Source: Atrina japonica
Taxonomy: Eukaryota > Mollusca > Bivalvia > Pterioida > Pinnidae
Length of the DNA stretch: 64,000 nt
Direction of reading: 5' to 3'
Assembly: GCA_030159075.1 (NCBI GenBank)
Contig: BROG01000485.1
Coordinates: 356,501-420,500, forward strand
Under the pieces are notes generated by a model. It ran no database searches, was not told the origin of the DNA, and saw only the letters and a program-made list of their open reading frames with translations. Below are positions 1 through 58,496 of this stretch, one piece after another. How positions within the stretch are numbered: the stretch's first letter is position 1; each line of letters opens with the position of its first letter. The position numbers were made by a program, and so were the translations under genes.

Positions 1-89
1 GAAAAAAATAGAATATGAAATGGCAAAATTAAAGCAGACTTCAAGAACATCAGAAGCCGTATCCATTCCATTTAAATTAAAAATTACAA

Positions 90-1085
90 ACTTTTGATTA
101 CCTGAAGGAGGACATTCTTACATATTTATCTGAATTTGAGGCAGTCGCTAAACAAGCCAACTGGAATGATGAAATGAAAGTTTTACAATTAAGGACACTA
201 CTAACAGGTGAAGCAAGACAAGTTGCGACACAAGCTTGTAATGACTACACAGAATTAAGGAGAGGTTTGATTGACAGATTTGGAAAACGACCACATGAAC
301 ATTTTTCTATGCTTCTAGATGTAAAAACGACAAACGATGAAACATACAGAGGACTAATGGCACGAATTGACCAACACATCACAAGATTTTTAGATAATAA
401 GGATCCAACTTTGTGCTTACGAGAGGAATTTTTCCTAAAGGCATTACTTTCAGAGCAAGCTCAGTGGATAAGAAGAAACAAAGGGTCAAGTTCAGTTGTT
501 GCGGCTGCCGAGGATTACATTCACCCTATCTCAGACACATCAAAACCCAAATCCATTGGCAGTAATGCAAACAAAACTAATACCCCACTGGTACAAAATT
601 TCTCTATCGGAAAGAACGAGGCCTCAGGAGTATCAAACAAGCGCTGTTTCTATTGTAAAAAGCTAGGACATATTCAGAGGGACTGTTTACTTTTTAGAAA
701 ACACAATAACAACAGTAACAGAAATCAAGCGTCATATCTTGTTAAGCCAACAATAGGTGAGCGCCTTATTTGTGAAGCAGGTTATGTCAATGGGAGAGAG
801 ATCATGTTTGTTAAGGATACAGGATCTGCCATGACACTGATTCGAAAGGATGTAGTGGACGATAGATGTAGGCTGGAAAGGTCATGAAGTAACATTATAT
901 ACTGCAGTTGGACAGCCCTTTGTCGCTGAACTGGCAGTTGTTGAAATTGATACCTTAGACTTTAAGGGGACTGTACAAGTAGGACTTGTACCTAATCTGG
1001 CTGCTGAAGCACTTATGGGAATTGATATTATTAGCAAACGAAATGCGTTTGTGGTGACTAGGGCAATGACAAAACACATACAAAA
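90..1085 (+). pseudogene. Gag remnant with CCHC zinc knuckle and aspartic protease
   Basis: A frame open from about 90 to 887 carries a gag-like helical region, a zinc knuckle at 645-686 (CFYCKKLGHIQRDC, spacing C-x2-C-x4-H-x4-C) and the start of a retropepsin with the active-site DTGS at 816-827. The stop at 885-887 is a frameshift artefact: protease-like coding continues in another frame from about 860 to 1085, including an AALMGID-type segment typical of the protease end. A second frame change near 1085 leads into integrase. The knuckle binds the element's RNA and the protease would cleave its polyprotein. No 5' end is visible. Confidence 0.8.
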
Positions 1086-2203
1086 ATGAGGATGAAAAGA
1101 GCAATACAGTTGAAGAACAAGACAGTACTGAGAATGAAAATACCAATATTGAGCTACTTGAACTTTCAGGCGTAAACGCTGATAAATTATCAAGGATGCA
1201 AGAGGCAGATAGCTCGCTGCAAAGTGTAAGGGATAAAGCTTACATGAGTAAAGATGAAGCCGAGAATGAGAAAAATGCATTTTATTGGGAGAACAATATT
1301 TTGCGCAGAAAATGGGCTTCAGAGAATAAGATGAAGCATGGGCAACAGATAGTGATACCATCAAAGTTACGAGCTTCAATTATGAAGTTGGCACATGATC
1401 AACCTCTATCAGGGTATTTAGGACTGGAAAAGACAAAAGAACGAATCCTGCAGTCGTTTTATTGGCCTGGAATATTTTCAGATGTGAAAAAGCACTGTAC
1501 AGCTTGTCATGAGTGTCAGGTGACAGCAAAGAAACGCCCGAATGAAAAAGCACCGATGATATGTCCACCTATCATAACAGAGCCATTTTCTAAAATAGCC
1601 ATGGATATTGTAGGACCACTCTCAAGGACAAAATCTGGACATAAATACATTCTAACTATCATCGATGACGCAACGCGATATCCAGAAGCCATTGCATTAA
1701 AAGATATAGAAGCTAGAAGTGTAGCAAATGCGCTGATGAAACTTTTCAGTCAAGTGGGTATACCAAAGGTTATTCTAACTGATCAGGGGACCAACTTTAC
1801 CAGTACACTAATGAAACAGTTTTACAGCTTGATGGGTGTACATGGAATTACAGCTTCACCACATCACCCACAAACAAATGGCAAAGTGGAAAGATTCAAT
1901 GGAACATTGAAATCAATGCTGAAAAAGCTGTGTGCTGCTAATGAGAATGAATGGGATGAACTATTGCCTTATGTGTTATTTGCCTATCGTGAAGTTCCTC
2001 ATGAGGAAACAGGATTTTCTCCATTTGAAATGTTATATGGATGGCCTGTGCGTGGACCGATGAGAATTTTACAAGGTCTATTTGAAGGTGACGAGGATGT
2101 TAGGAAGTCCACCGTGGATCATATAGTGGGTATTCGTGAGAAATTGAAAGAAATTAGTGAGTTCGTTAAAGACAAATTTGTCAAATCGTCGTCAGAAGGT
2201 TAA
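1086..2203 (+). pseudogene. Retrotransposon integrase (zinc-binding and DDE catalytic core)
   Basis: Counting from the Met codon at 1196, the zinc-binding region has H67 and the C-x2-C pair C104/C107, but the second His expected in a GHLG-type motif is Tyr (GYLG, residues 73-76). The catalytic core has D137 (MDIVGP), D196 (TDQGTNF) and E232 (KVERFNG), giving the D,D(35)E spacing of retroviral-type integrases. The open frame extends upstream to about 1086 with an acidic linker. The frame ends at 2203 because of a frameshift near 2165-2190; coding continues in another frame. The enzyme would insert the cDNA copy into the genome. Confidence 0.9.
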
Positions 2204-2528
2204 GGCTTGGTATGACCGCCATAGTACTAAGCGTATATTTAACCCAGGAGATGAAGTGTTGATACTACTTCCATCTAATGCTGCAAAGATGCAAGCACAT
2301 TGGCAGGGACCATACCGTGTGGTTCGACGAGTTAACAATGTTAACTATGAAGTGTATGTACCAGGAAGGCGTGGTAATGTTGTTTACCACATAAATTTGT
2401 TGAGAGAGTACAAGAGAAATGTACTCTTGGCTGTATTTGCCGATGACCAGGATAACACATGCAATGAAATCATGTATCCTCCATCAAAAACACAAGATGT
2501 TGAAAGTGTGAGATTTGGGCCTGAATAA
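2165..2528 (+). pseudogene. Integrase C-terminal domain with GPY/F module
   Basis: The frame carries the KVKAWYDRHS segment, an SH3-like FNPGDEVLILLP strand, the WQGPYRVV module that defines GPY/F integrase ends, and a YHINLLREY end. It is separated from the catalytic core only by a small frame change. An intact integrase end just before the RT argues that the integrase-first order is native, not a rearrangement. Confidence 0.85.
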
Positions 2529-2539
2529 CAAAACAACAG

Positions 2540-3734
2540 CGAGATCAACTTAGGAATCTCTGTTCTGAGTTTGAGGATGTATTGACATCAAAACCAGGAA
2601 AAACTAGTTTAGTAAACTACAACAGAAAATCCAATACGCCAACGCCCATACAGGATTCCATATGCACAACAAAAAGAGGTTCAGGAATCCCTAGATAAAA
2701 TGCTAGAGCGGGGACTAATTCGACCCTCAAAGAGTCCATGGAGTTCCCCGTGCGTACTTGTTAAAAAGAAGGATGGAACATTAAGGTTGTGTGTAGACTA
2801 CAGGAAGTTAAATAGCATAACATTATTTGATGCATATCCGATGCCACGTATTGATGATCTTTTTGAAAAGATAGCTGAGGGCAAATACTTAAGTTGCATG
2901 GATATGACAAAAGGATATTGGCAGGTACCGCTTGCTAATGATTCTAAGGCAAAATCTGCATTTGTGACACCCTTTGGTCTCTATGAATTTGAAGTTATGC
3001 CATTTGGAATGAAAACGTCACCTGCAACATTTTCGCGTTTGATGGATCTATTACTCTCAGGTCTCAAAAACACTGTTGCTTACTTTGATGACATCATTGT
3101 TTATAGTAATACGTGGGAAGAGCATATCCAGGATCTCGGATTAGTATTTCAGCGTTTGCGAGAAGAAAATGTCACTATCAAACCGTCAAAATGTGAACTG
3201 GGAGCGAATGAAATAAAATGTCTGGGTCATGTAATAGGCAATGGAAAGGTTAAAACAGATGATAGTAAAATTAAAGCTATGCTTGAATTCCCTCTGCCTA
3301 CAACGAAAAAGGGAATCCGATCATTCTTGGGAATGACAGGCTATTATCGCAAATTCATTAAGGAATATGCAATGTTAGCTGCACCACTCACTGCTATGAC
3401 TAAGAAAGGTAGCCCAAACAAAGTTATTTGGACTGAAAATGCAGTAAAGGCTTTCAAGTTACTAAAAGAGTCACTTACAAGGGCGCCTGTACTTATTTCA
3501 CCACAGTTTGATAAACCGTTTATCATTCAAACCGATGCAAGTGACATAGCAATTGGAGCTGTTTTGAGTCAGATCATTGATGGAGAAGAACATGCTATTG
3601 CTTATTTGAGTCGGAAACTTCTGCCACGTGAACAGAATTATGCAACTGTGGAAAAGGAAATGTCTTGGTATTATTTGGGCAATAGAGTCACTGAGATATT
3701 ATATTTTTGGGTCAACTTTCAAGGTCATCACTGA
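2540..3734 (+). pseudogene. Reverse transcriptase domain
   Basis: Coding similarity starts near 2540 and changes frame near 2610-2640. The main open frame from 2700 carries the RT fingers (LVKKKDGTLRLCVDYR), palm motifs (CMDMTKGYWQVPL, PFGLYEFEVMPFGM) and the catalytic box as YFDD (VAYFDDIIVYS), then the connection (LGHVIGNGKVK, SFLGMTGYYRKFI) and the start of RNase H (QTDASDIAIGAVLSQ). A frameshift near 3660 moves the rest of RNase H to another frame. It would copy the element's RNA into DNA. Confidence 0.92.
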
Positions 3735-3882
3735 TCATAACCCATTGACTTGGTTAAATCAAGTGAAGGACAAAAACCAACGTTTACTGAGATGGTCACT
3801 CGCACTTCAACCATATGACTTTACTATTGAACATAGAAATGGGAAGTGTAACGCGAACGCGGATGGATTGTCAAGGATGTGA
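3628..3882 (+). pseudogene. RNase H domain, C-terminal part
   Basis: After the frameshift near 3660 the frame contains FKVITDHNPLTWL, with the catalytic Asp of TDH, and the RLLRWSLALQPYDF and NADGLSRM segments that end Ty3/gypsy RNase H domains. The stop at 3880-3882 is probably the natural end of pol, since no integrase follows it. About 250 nt of non-coding DNA separate it from the polypurine tract. Confidence 0.88.
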
Positions 3883-4128
3883 TGTGTTATGTGTTATAAA
3901 GAGTGATGGTACCTTAAAGTGTATTGATACAAAACTCTGATAGTTTTATTCGTGGATTTATACTTTACCGTTATAATTGACTGTTTAAGTGAAATATGAA
4001 CTTTATTCTTACAAGAAAATGGACATTAAGCTTTATGCAATCTTAAGCGTTACGCACATTTGTATTTCTATTGTGTTAGTGAGCCAACCTATGATTTTGA
4101 AAAATTATATACATAAGTTTTTCTCTTA

Positions 4129-4138
4129 AGAGGGGAGG
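4129..4138 (+). other. Polypurine tract of the LTR element
   Basis: A purine run (agaggggagg) directly precedes the TG that opens the LTR, the position of the plus-strand primer in LTR retrotransposons. Confidence 0.75.
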
Positions 4139-4526
4139 TGTTAATACAAAGTGCTATAATCTTGGTTTCACTGTCAGTGTATCCAGACGAGTTTAACTGG
4201 AGTAACACATTAATCTTGATTAAATTCTAAAGTGTTCTGCTGAAGACTGTTAAGATAACAGCTATGTGACATTTGCTTGACCATAGTTTATCAGATAAAC
4301 ATTTGATTTACTTCTTTTTACCTCAATTCATCTGTTCTCTTTGTCTCTATTTTATATAATTACAACTTGATCGTGTACATTAAGTTAGTTTGCAAGGTTG
4401 GGCTGGTACTGTATAGTTCACATGTGTATATGTATCTTCTATTATATAAAGTGTTGAAAAAGGTTTTCCTAGTCGAAGTTAGTGTTTTGAAACTCAGTAA
4501 TTTGGAGAAAAGAACTCACGGTAACA
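4139..4526 (+). repeat. 3' LTR, about 388 bp
   Basis: The segment begins TGTTA right after the polypurine tract and ends TAACA, a TG...CA terminus with a 5-bp inverted repeat. It contains TATA-like stretches near 4350 and 4443. The right boundary is inferred from the terminal inverted repeat because the 5' LTR is outside the window; the 5 bp after it (ggtat) are the candidate target-site duplication. Confidence 0.7.
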
Positions 4527-4631
4527 GGTATGAAAAAAATCAGACATGAAAATGACATTTATTCAGATTTGCTCTGATCAGAATTTGAGAAAATGTTGAA
4601 TAGTAGAGAAGGTTAAGAGAAAAATACTTAC

Positions 4632-51432
<46,801 letters not shown>

Positions 51433-51481
51433 TTTTAAGAAACTGTCTTTCAATGCTTTCTGTATATCAGCGATTCTTAGT

Positions 51482-52437
51482 CTGTAAAAGTAATCAAATA
51501 GCCATGTTATACACTCCAAAATATAGATAAAAAATCTAGAGAGTGCCTCCATGCCTTTCATTTTAGCGTTATGTGGACTGTTATTTTCCTGACCCGTCAA
51601 AATACTAGTATTTGTAAACTGCTGTCGGTATTTCAAATCAGTTCCACCTGTATGATTGTCCATTAATCCTATTAAAATCCAAACAACAACACACACACCG
51701 GTCGTTCTGTTGTCCTGTCTCGTCTTGCTATAATTTCTGTACACTGTAGAGGATAATACAAATGTTATAACAGGTACTAAATTTCCCCGGATCAATCCCA
51801 CGTGTATATGACTTGGAATTTAATGTACATAACTCGACGGTAGCACGGCGTACCTTTTAACATATATTTTATGCTATGTGATTTGAGAGATCGATGATAT
51901 CAAACGCTACCCACGTGAAACTACGAAGTTCCGGAAGGCGTTGAAGTGTAAGTGTTTATTTCCAGACCAAAAGCATTCCGATGTGTTGGTAGTTTCTATA
52001 TATAATAAGAGAGGGTAAAAATAAACACATGGAGGTTCAAGCAGTGCACAACTAAATGTTTACTACGTCTAGTAAGTAAATTGTTATGAATTACTGTATA
52101 AAGAATATACTCTCTATATTATATATCGGCGAACACGTGGTTTTAGTTTACATTGAACCAATCCTTATATAGTTACTACAACAATTGGACATTAACATAA
52201 TTATAATGTCACGTGGGAGTTATCCCTTAAGGCAGTTTCACCGAATTTTCGAGAAAATTTACAATTTTCCTTCATCATTTCCGAGTTTGTCCAGATTTTT
52301 GTGTCCGTTCTAGATATTAACCCGGGTGTGTGTTATTTAGTTGATATGACTCGGTTCATTTACACCTTGGGATTGCCTAATACCACGTCCGGCATATTTA
52401 CGGTACGAGAGAGGCGGATCTACATTTATTTTTTTCA
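51482..52437. other. Region upstream of the first coding exon
   Basis: Expected to hold the 5' UTR exon and promoter of the patatin-like gene; I could not place a transcription start. The open frame continuing upstream on the minus strand to 51801 shows no recognised domain. Confidence 0.4.
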
Positions 52438-52630
52438 ATGTTTTTTTTACGCCTCACTCAGCAAATTGTCAGTCATATGGTGGTCAGTTTTTAGACCACC
52501 GACCTTCCGCAAGTACACTGGCACACTTTCTCACAAATTAAAGCAGCGTGGGTCCTAGTGGGACTGGAGCTTGTGGCTACTATAGGTACCGAGAGCCTTC
52601 AAGGCTCTAGCCGCTCGACCACGATGTCCC
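52438..52630 (-). mobile_element. tRNA-derived SINE, family B, copy 4
   Basis: On the minus strand: ggggacatcgtggtcgagcg, a tRNA head with gtggtcgagcggctagagcc, then gtgtgccagtgtacttgcgg and gaccaccatatgactgac. Confidence 0.75.
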
Positions 52631-52659
52631 CATCTTTCTATATTTATTTTAGTTTTGCC

Positions 52660-52800
52660 TGGGTGTCTCGTCGGAAATTACCATTATGAAAGTTTCTTTA
52701 CTTTCAGACATGGATTAAGATTCAAACAAAAATGTCAGAATTGTCGAAAATTACCATTATGAAAGTTCTATCAGAAATGGATTAAGATTCCAATAAACAT
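52660..52800. repeat. Tandem duplication of about 55 bp
   Basis: gaaattaccattatgaaagt and atggattaagattc occur twice in direct order. Confidence 0.75.
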
Positions 52801-53165
52801 ATTAGAACTAAAATTAAAAGAATGAAATAAGTAAGTAAGTAAGTAAATAAATAGATAAAAATGAAAATAAAAGATAATGATAAAAGACAAATAAAATGTT
52901 GAAACTTCCTAATCTGGTTGTATTCCTTACAGAATGTATTACTTATCTAAATTAAAACATAAAAATGAATACGTGAATGAAAAGATAAATAAATGAATAG
53001 ATAAAGATAAAACAGTATAGATAAAAAGAATATAGCTATACACCAGTAATTATCAAGACCTACATTTTAAAAATAATTTATTGAATAAATTCCTATTTAT
53101 CCTGAATTTTTTTGCTTACACCTCCACATCTTCGGTTCAGCCAATTTTGATAGTTTCGTGATTTG

Positions 53166-53579
53166 TGTCATGTTTTAATTTTTGTATTTACCACCCCCAA
53201 GTAAATTCAAAACTTGAAATTATTATATTTTCATAATTAAATAAATTAACAAATATTTCTGTGTTAAATATACAATTTTAGTTTAAATTCAGTTAAATAA
53301 TTTTATATTCTGATATATTACGTAATATATCAGAATATAAAATTATTTAACTGAATTTAAACTAAAATTGTATATTTAACACACGTAATATATCAGAATA
53401 TAAAATTATTTAACTGAATTTAAACTAAAATTGTATATTTAACACAGAAATATTTGTTAATTTATTTAATTATGAAAATATAATAATTTCAAGTTTTGAA
53501 TTTACTTGGGGGTGGTTGTCATGTTTTAATTTTTGTATTTACCACCCCCAAGTAAATTCAAAAATTAAAACATGACAAT
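53166..53579. mobile_element. Large palindrome joined to family H hairpin
   Basis: Arms 53191-53322 and 53384-53515 are near-perfect inverted copies around tattacgtaata. The inner 63 bp of the right arm is present twice in a row (53321-53383 and 53384-53446). At 53517-53577 follows a complete short hairpin (tgtcatgttttaatttttg ... aaaaattaaaacatgaca); the left arm begins with the same 25-bp terminus at 53166. Confidence 0.93.
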
Positions 53580-53766
53580 TTGTATCGCTCAGCGTACGAC
53601 CTCATGGTATCGCCTACAAAGTTAGGAATGACCAAACTATGTAAAATAACGGCTATGTTGCTTCATGACCACATGTTACTGCCATAATTGGATATATAAA
53701 TATCTAGAGTAGAAATCCCGGTCACCATCGTCGGTCAAATAGAGAACTTATCACAAGTATTCTTTC

Positions 53767-53949
53767 GAGCCGGCCTGGCTCAGTCGGTTGCGCGCTGGAC
53801 TCTTGAACGTGAGTTCGAGTCCAGCCATGGCAGGTTGGTTTCCTGTCTTTATGGTGAAACAATAAAAAGCGAGGTCACGTGTCACAGTAAGTGTCAACAC
53901 ATTGAAGAACCTAGAAAAAGGCCAAAATTTGAAGCCCTCCACCGGCATT

Positions 53950-53980
<31 letters not shown>

Positions 53981-54022
53981 TGAGTGGGACGTTAACCAAC
54001 AATGAACAAACAAACAAACAAG
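53767..54022 (+). mobile_element. tRNA-derived SINE, family A, copy 3
   Basis: Plus-strand head gagccggcctggctcagtcg with A-box at 53776-53787 and B-box gagttcgagtcc at 53811-53822, body tgacgtctccatatgagtga, and an aacaaacaaacaaaca tail. Confidence 0.9.
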
Positions 54023-54189
54023 TTTTCTTTCATCTTTTTCTCTGTTTTACGGTACGAGGTCGTTTCATTCCATATCTAAAATGTGAACACTAGTCATTAA
54101 CATTTGTTTTGTCTTTTGAAAAATGGAAGTTATACCATTCGCGGTACCGGAGGTCTCAGAAATTGCAGAGTTTCCCATTCCCGGTACCA

Positions 54190-54575
54190 GGTCAAACCTA
54201 GCACGAAAGGTAGTGACAATCTCTTACACAAAGTTGTCGGTCCTTACACTCCCGACGTCAACGTCTCGCTAGACCATGGCAAAATACAGATACACTCTAG
54301 ATTTTGCTCTTTCTAAGCTGTTTGCTTTCTTACATAAATTTTAATGCTGACATAGAATAAAATACTATTTGAGGTAAAAATACTTTTTAAAAGTGGATTA
54401 ATATAGGGACTATATTTTTGTGAAAAGTATCCTTACTCTGAGTAACTTGGTTTTTATTTCATTCTGTGCGTAACATGGACACGTGTTTTGGGACTTCTGT
54501 TTAGAAATTGACAGAGATTGACCAAGATTGCAAGGACCGACAACTCTATGTAAAAGATTGGAATGGCAGTGACTG
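54190..54575. mobile_element. Inverted pair of a repeat with aaggaccgacaact ends
   Basis: The segment around 54195-54270, read on the minus strand, has gtaaggaccgacaactttgt; the segment 54424-54560 has the same end in plus orientation (gcaaggaccgacaactctat). A third copy, plus orientation, is at 58497-58625. An element with inverted ends is likely. Confidence 0.6.
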
Positions 54576-55073
54576 CTCATATGGCAAGCGATCAGTATAA
54601 GAAGCGAAAATAATAGGTGTTTCGGATGAGACTAAAATCAGCGGCCCTGTGTTACGACAGACGTGACACGTAAATGTGTTTACGATTTCATACAGTGTAA
54701 TAGTAATGGTATCAGTGTTTTGTTGCAAAATGATCATAAATTATACTTTTGCCGTTTTGAACAGTACATAGAATGCAATTGAAAGTATTCCACCAATTCT
54801 AGATCTTGACCCGCGATTGAAATTCACCATTAAGTAGACAGACCTGGGGACATTGTATACAAAAATAGTGTCTATTTTTACTTATAATTGATGTTAAGCT
54901 CGCCGACTTTACACCTATATGATAAAATGTTATATAGACTGAAGATGAATCAGTGCCGATAACAAACGTAAAGCCCACCCCAAACAAATCTGCGAAACGC
55001 CTCACACCAAACTCTGCCCAAGGTTAAACGAAACACGAACAAATAATGGTGTCATATTTCATCGAATTATCAA

Positions 55074-55134
55074 TATCATGTTTAGCTTTTGAGTTTACTA
55101 TGAATGTGGTAAATACAAACAGTAAACATGACAA
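55074..55134. mobile_element. Fold-back hairpin element, family H, copy 4 (diverged)
   Basis: catgtttagcttttgagttt pairs with aaatacaaacagtaaacatg with mismatches. Confidence 0.65.
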
Positions 55135-55139
55135 CAACT

Positions 55140-55965
55140 TTTACCAAGGGAAATAGCAAATTGACATTTTCATTTTTTGATACAGTTTTCGATTATATAA
55201 TATACATATTCGATTTCTGAACAACTGCCTGTTATTTAATCCTGGCTTTTGAGTTTCCAGTGAACAATTTCATTCAGAGTTTTCATAGTATTCCATTAGC
55301 GTTTACTATATACCGGGGTAGTATTTATAATCAGTCTTTTATTAACTTAGTTAATCTCACTTCAATGGATACGACAGTTTTTGTTCTTAACGAAATATGA
55401 TTAAAATAATCAGATTAATATTCGGTAAAAGTCGAGAGGTGGGTATTTGTGATCAATAGACAACTGGCAAATACTAATAAGATTTATATATATATAAATT
55501 AACGTCTATTAACATTATATAACAATGTGTTTTTATTTAGCAATCTGTGCTTTCAATCACATAGGGAACTTCTTTACAACTGATACTTATTTTACAATGC
55601 CAGTTGATTTGCTCTAACACTGATAATTGGATTTTATCGCTAAGTTATGTTTTATCACCAAGCAGTTCTATCAGGTACAGAAAGTAAAATCATAATGGAA
55701 TATTTCACAATGACAATAGTAACAATATCAAGTAAATTATAGACCACATGTAATACATATGGCTGACCTTTGACCTTTGTATTATGTATTTTAGGGTGCA
55801 TTTCAAGTATTCATTGAACCTTAAAATTATAATATTTCCTGAGTATAAATTATCCGTATATATGTATTTTGTTTTGCAGTATCTTATTATTTTCACTTAG
55901 ATCAAGTTCGATTCACATTTCGTTGGTAGTTTGAGTTTTTTAAGTTATCCTTTTGTCCGATTTTC
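55140..55965. other. No feature recognised
   Basis: AT-rich intergenic-type sequence upstream of the patatin-like gene. Confidence 0.45.
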
Positions 55966-55969
55966 ATTT

Positions 55970-57030
55970 TCATTTATCTATTGCATTATAACGCTGAACA
56001 TACAAAATGTGGCATTCCTTTCACTCTCCAGTTGTGTGTGTGAGTGGATGTTTGCGTGAGAGTGTGTATGTGTACGGTTTTTTCATTTTATTTTAATCGT
56101 TTTATCCCGATGAAGGGACAGGTAATCCCCAAAATTTGACAGTCATTTTGTCCGTGACGTTAGCCCTTTTAGTGCTTTATATACAAGGAACTAACTCTAC
56201 AATATATCCTGCCAGGGTGTTGAATCTAAGAAGAAATAGATACAAGTAAATTTGAAGAATCAAAACTCAAGTCCATTATAACACGACTAATTAGATGTGC
56301 AAATGGTCTCAACATGAAGAACAATTACGAATCCCAAACGGGATAAGAAGGATTAGAATACTATCTAATATCTCTGAGAGGGGGACTTCATAATGTTTAA
56401 CAAGATCCCCGTATCGATCATAAAACTTTTTAAACGACGACTCCAAGCGTTCAGCAATGAACCTTGTGTAAGCAGTTTACTGGCTAGTCGTTTAGCTCTC
56501 AGAATAAAACATTCATAATAAGAGCATGCCCTGGCATAACGTATAAGTTGTGAAATGATAACGCCATAGGCAGGAGAAGATGGAATATTACTACTATAAG
56601 TTGTTGATATGGAAATTGAAATCGTCTCGTTTGTCATAGAGGGATGTGTGAAGTTGACCGTCTTTTCCAATCGACAGGAGTAAATCTAGGTAAGAAGCAG
56701 ATGTGTTGCTCTCTGTCGTCTCATTGATCTTAACAGGATACATCTGGCAGAGGTTATTCTGAAATTCTGAAGTATTTATGGCCAGAACATCGTCGATATA
56801 CCTGTAAGTAAAGTTGAACCGAATTGCTAACTGTTTGTTTCATTTGGAGAGCAGAGACTCTAAAAATTCCGCTTCATATGAATACAATAATGTGTCAGCC
56901 AAGAGAGGTGCACAATTTGTACCCATTGGAATACCAACAATCTGTTGGAAAACTTTTCCCGCAAAAACCACGAAGGTGTTGTCTACTATATATATATAAC
57001 TGTATGCACTTCCCCTCAACAGCACTTAAC
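55970..57030 (-). pseudogene. Penelope-like element remnant: reverse transcriptase fragment with 3' region
   Basis: On the minus strand, 57025-56840 encodes QQIVGIPMGTNCAPLLAD (RT motif before the active site), 56800-56786 encodes YIDDV, the catalytic Asp pair, and 56670-56365 encodes SSPAYGVIISQLIRYARAC and a basic C-terminal part. Frames differ between segments, so the gene is broken, and nothing of the N-terminal RT or an endonuclease is seen. The 3' region to 55970 shares gggacaggtaatccccaaaa-type sequence with 49350-49400. I assign Penelope-like class from the RT motifs; not tested. Confidence 0.65.
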
Positions 57031-57354
57031 TGCAAAGACTGCCGCAAGTTTCTCGAAAGACTGCCGTAAGTTTGTCATCAGTTAAGATCACGTGAATAAC
57101 ACAGCTTCTAATGTCCAACTTCCTAGCGAAATATCAATACATGCAAATGAAAATACACATACTATTTCAATTGGAGCTCAACTGATGAATTCTGATTGAC
57201 AGAAACAATATCGTCCTGGGCATTATAACTTTGGTATTATGTTTATAATATTTGTATATTAATCATGCGCAAGAATTGTAAAGAGTCAATCACTTTTGAC
57301 GTCAATTTTGTCATAAGTGTATAATGATAAAGGGACAATGACTGCTTTTACACA

Positions 57355-57600
57355 AAATATTTCAAGTTTTTCTACAACTTGTACTTGATGTACAGTTATA
57401 CACAGGCATAAAAAGTCTTATACACCTACACATATTGTGAAACTAAAGTATGACAGGTCCAGTTCAATATGCTTATACAACTGCTAGTGAAAAAGTGCCA
57501 TATCTGGGTTTCTGAAGCAATTATAACAAAATATATAGGAATGTAAGAATGTTTATGCCTGTGTGTATCCCTTTTTACGAGTTACAATTACAATCAACTC
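57355..57600. mobile_element. Palindromic MITE-like element, family P, copy 3
   Basis: Left arm tatacacaggcataaaaagt and right arm gaatgtttatgcctgtgtgt are inverted copies around a centre with tgacaggtccagttcaatat. Confidence 0.65.
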
Positions 57601-58069
57601 GTATCAGTACGTTCAGTACTCTGATTTGTTATTGTATATCAATCTGAGTAGTAAAAAGGAAATAATAAATTTTGAAAGAAAACACAGTTAATGTCCCTTT
57701 AAGTAATAATTGAAGAATAACATTTAAAAGCAAATTAAAAATTTTAAAACTCATAATGTCTTCTAGAACTATATTTTTCATCGAAGTGATACTTTTTATC
57801 GTCGAATCAAAAACCAAAGTTTTAGGAATACATTTCAATCTTGAAAATGACTTTATGTCGCTTAAATGCACATATTTGTTTAATTTCCTGTCAATCTAAA
57901 GTGTTATTACTCCCATACTGCAAAATGTGGAAATCAACTCGTAAAACGTGATTGCTGTGAAAGAGGCATAACTCCCATATATGATCAACGCTCGTCAGAC
58001 GAATTTGAAACACGACGCAATGGAGATTTGGCACTTTTCCAATTGCAATTGATTAACTCAATCTTACTG

Positions 58070-58205
58070 CATGTATTTGTATATGAATACCACACTGGAC
58101 CTGACCTTATTTCACAAAATATATAGAAATGTAATATTTTTTTTATGCCTATATGTAGCTCTCAATTGTTTTTGTACATCAAGTACAAGAAGTAAATGTA
58201 GAAAA
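58070..58205. mobile_element. Family P MITE-like element, half copy
   Basis: Same right half as 5140-5300: gaataccacactggacctga and cacaaaatatatagaaatgt. Confidence 0.55.
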
Positions 58206-58496
58206 AAAAAATGATCAAAATATTTTTTTTGGTAATTAAAAACTGGTAAAGCGTCTTTACGTGTAGTCACTATGGAAATCCGTGTTTTCTTCAATGAAAA
58301 TTGATCCTCAAGCTGATAACTTGAACAAATACAAAGAAAAAGTTGAAACGAATACAGAAAATCAGCATGCGAATATTCGTGAGTACTTTTCAATTTGTGT
58401 TCGATATTTCACCTATTAGCTACGTGACGTGCAATTTTCTCTCATTTCTTATATCCTTTGTATTTATAATTGTTCTGATATAAATCATACATTTTG

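Larger units (their letters stand above)
1..4526 (+). mobile_element. Ty3/gypsy-class LTR retrotransposon, Gmr1-like order, 5' end outside window
   Basis: The element reads gag region, CCHC zinc knuckle, aspartic protease, integrase, reverse transcriptase, RNase H, polypurine tract and 3' LTR. Integrase precedes RT, which is Ty1/copia-like, while the RT, RNase H and GPY-type integrase end look Ty3/gypsy. That combination is known from the Gmr1-like group. The 5' LTR and primer-binding site lie left of position 1. The coding region is broken by at least five frame changes (near 850-870, 1085, 2165-2190, 2610-2640 and 3660), so this copy is dead. It lies in an intron of the minus-strand patatin-like gene, in antisense orientation, its right end about 100 nt from that gene's nearest 5' splice site. 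Confidence 0.9.

Noticed and set aside
882..1379. 165-codon minus-strand frame
   Set aside because: It lies opposite the protease-integrase region of the retrotransposon and has no recognisable content; a shadow frame.
53776..53822. Functional tRNA gene
   Set aside because: A- and B-boxes are present, but the head is joined to a SINE body repeated at three other loci and does not close into a full tRNA with anticodon and acceptor stems.
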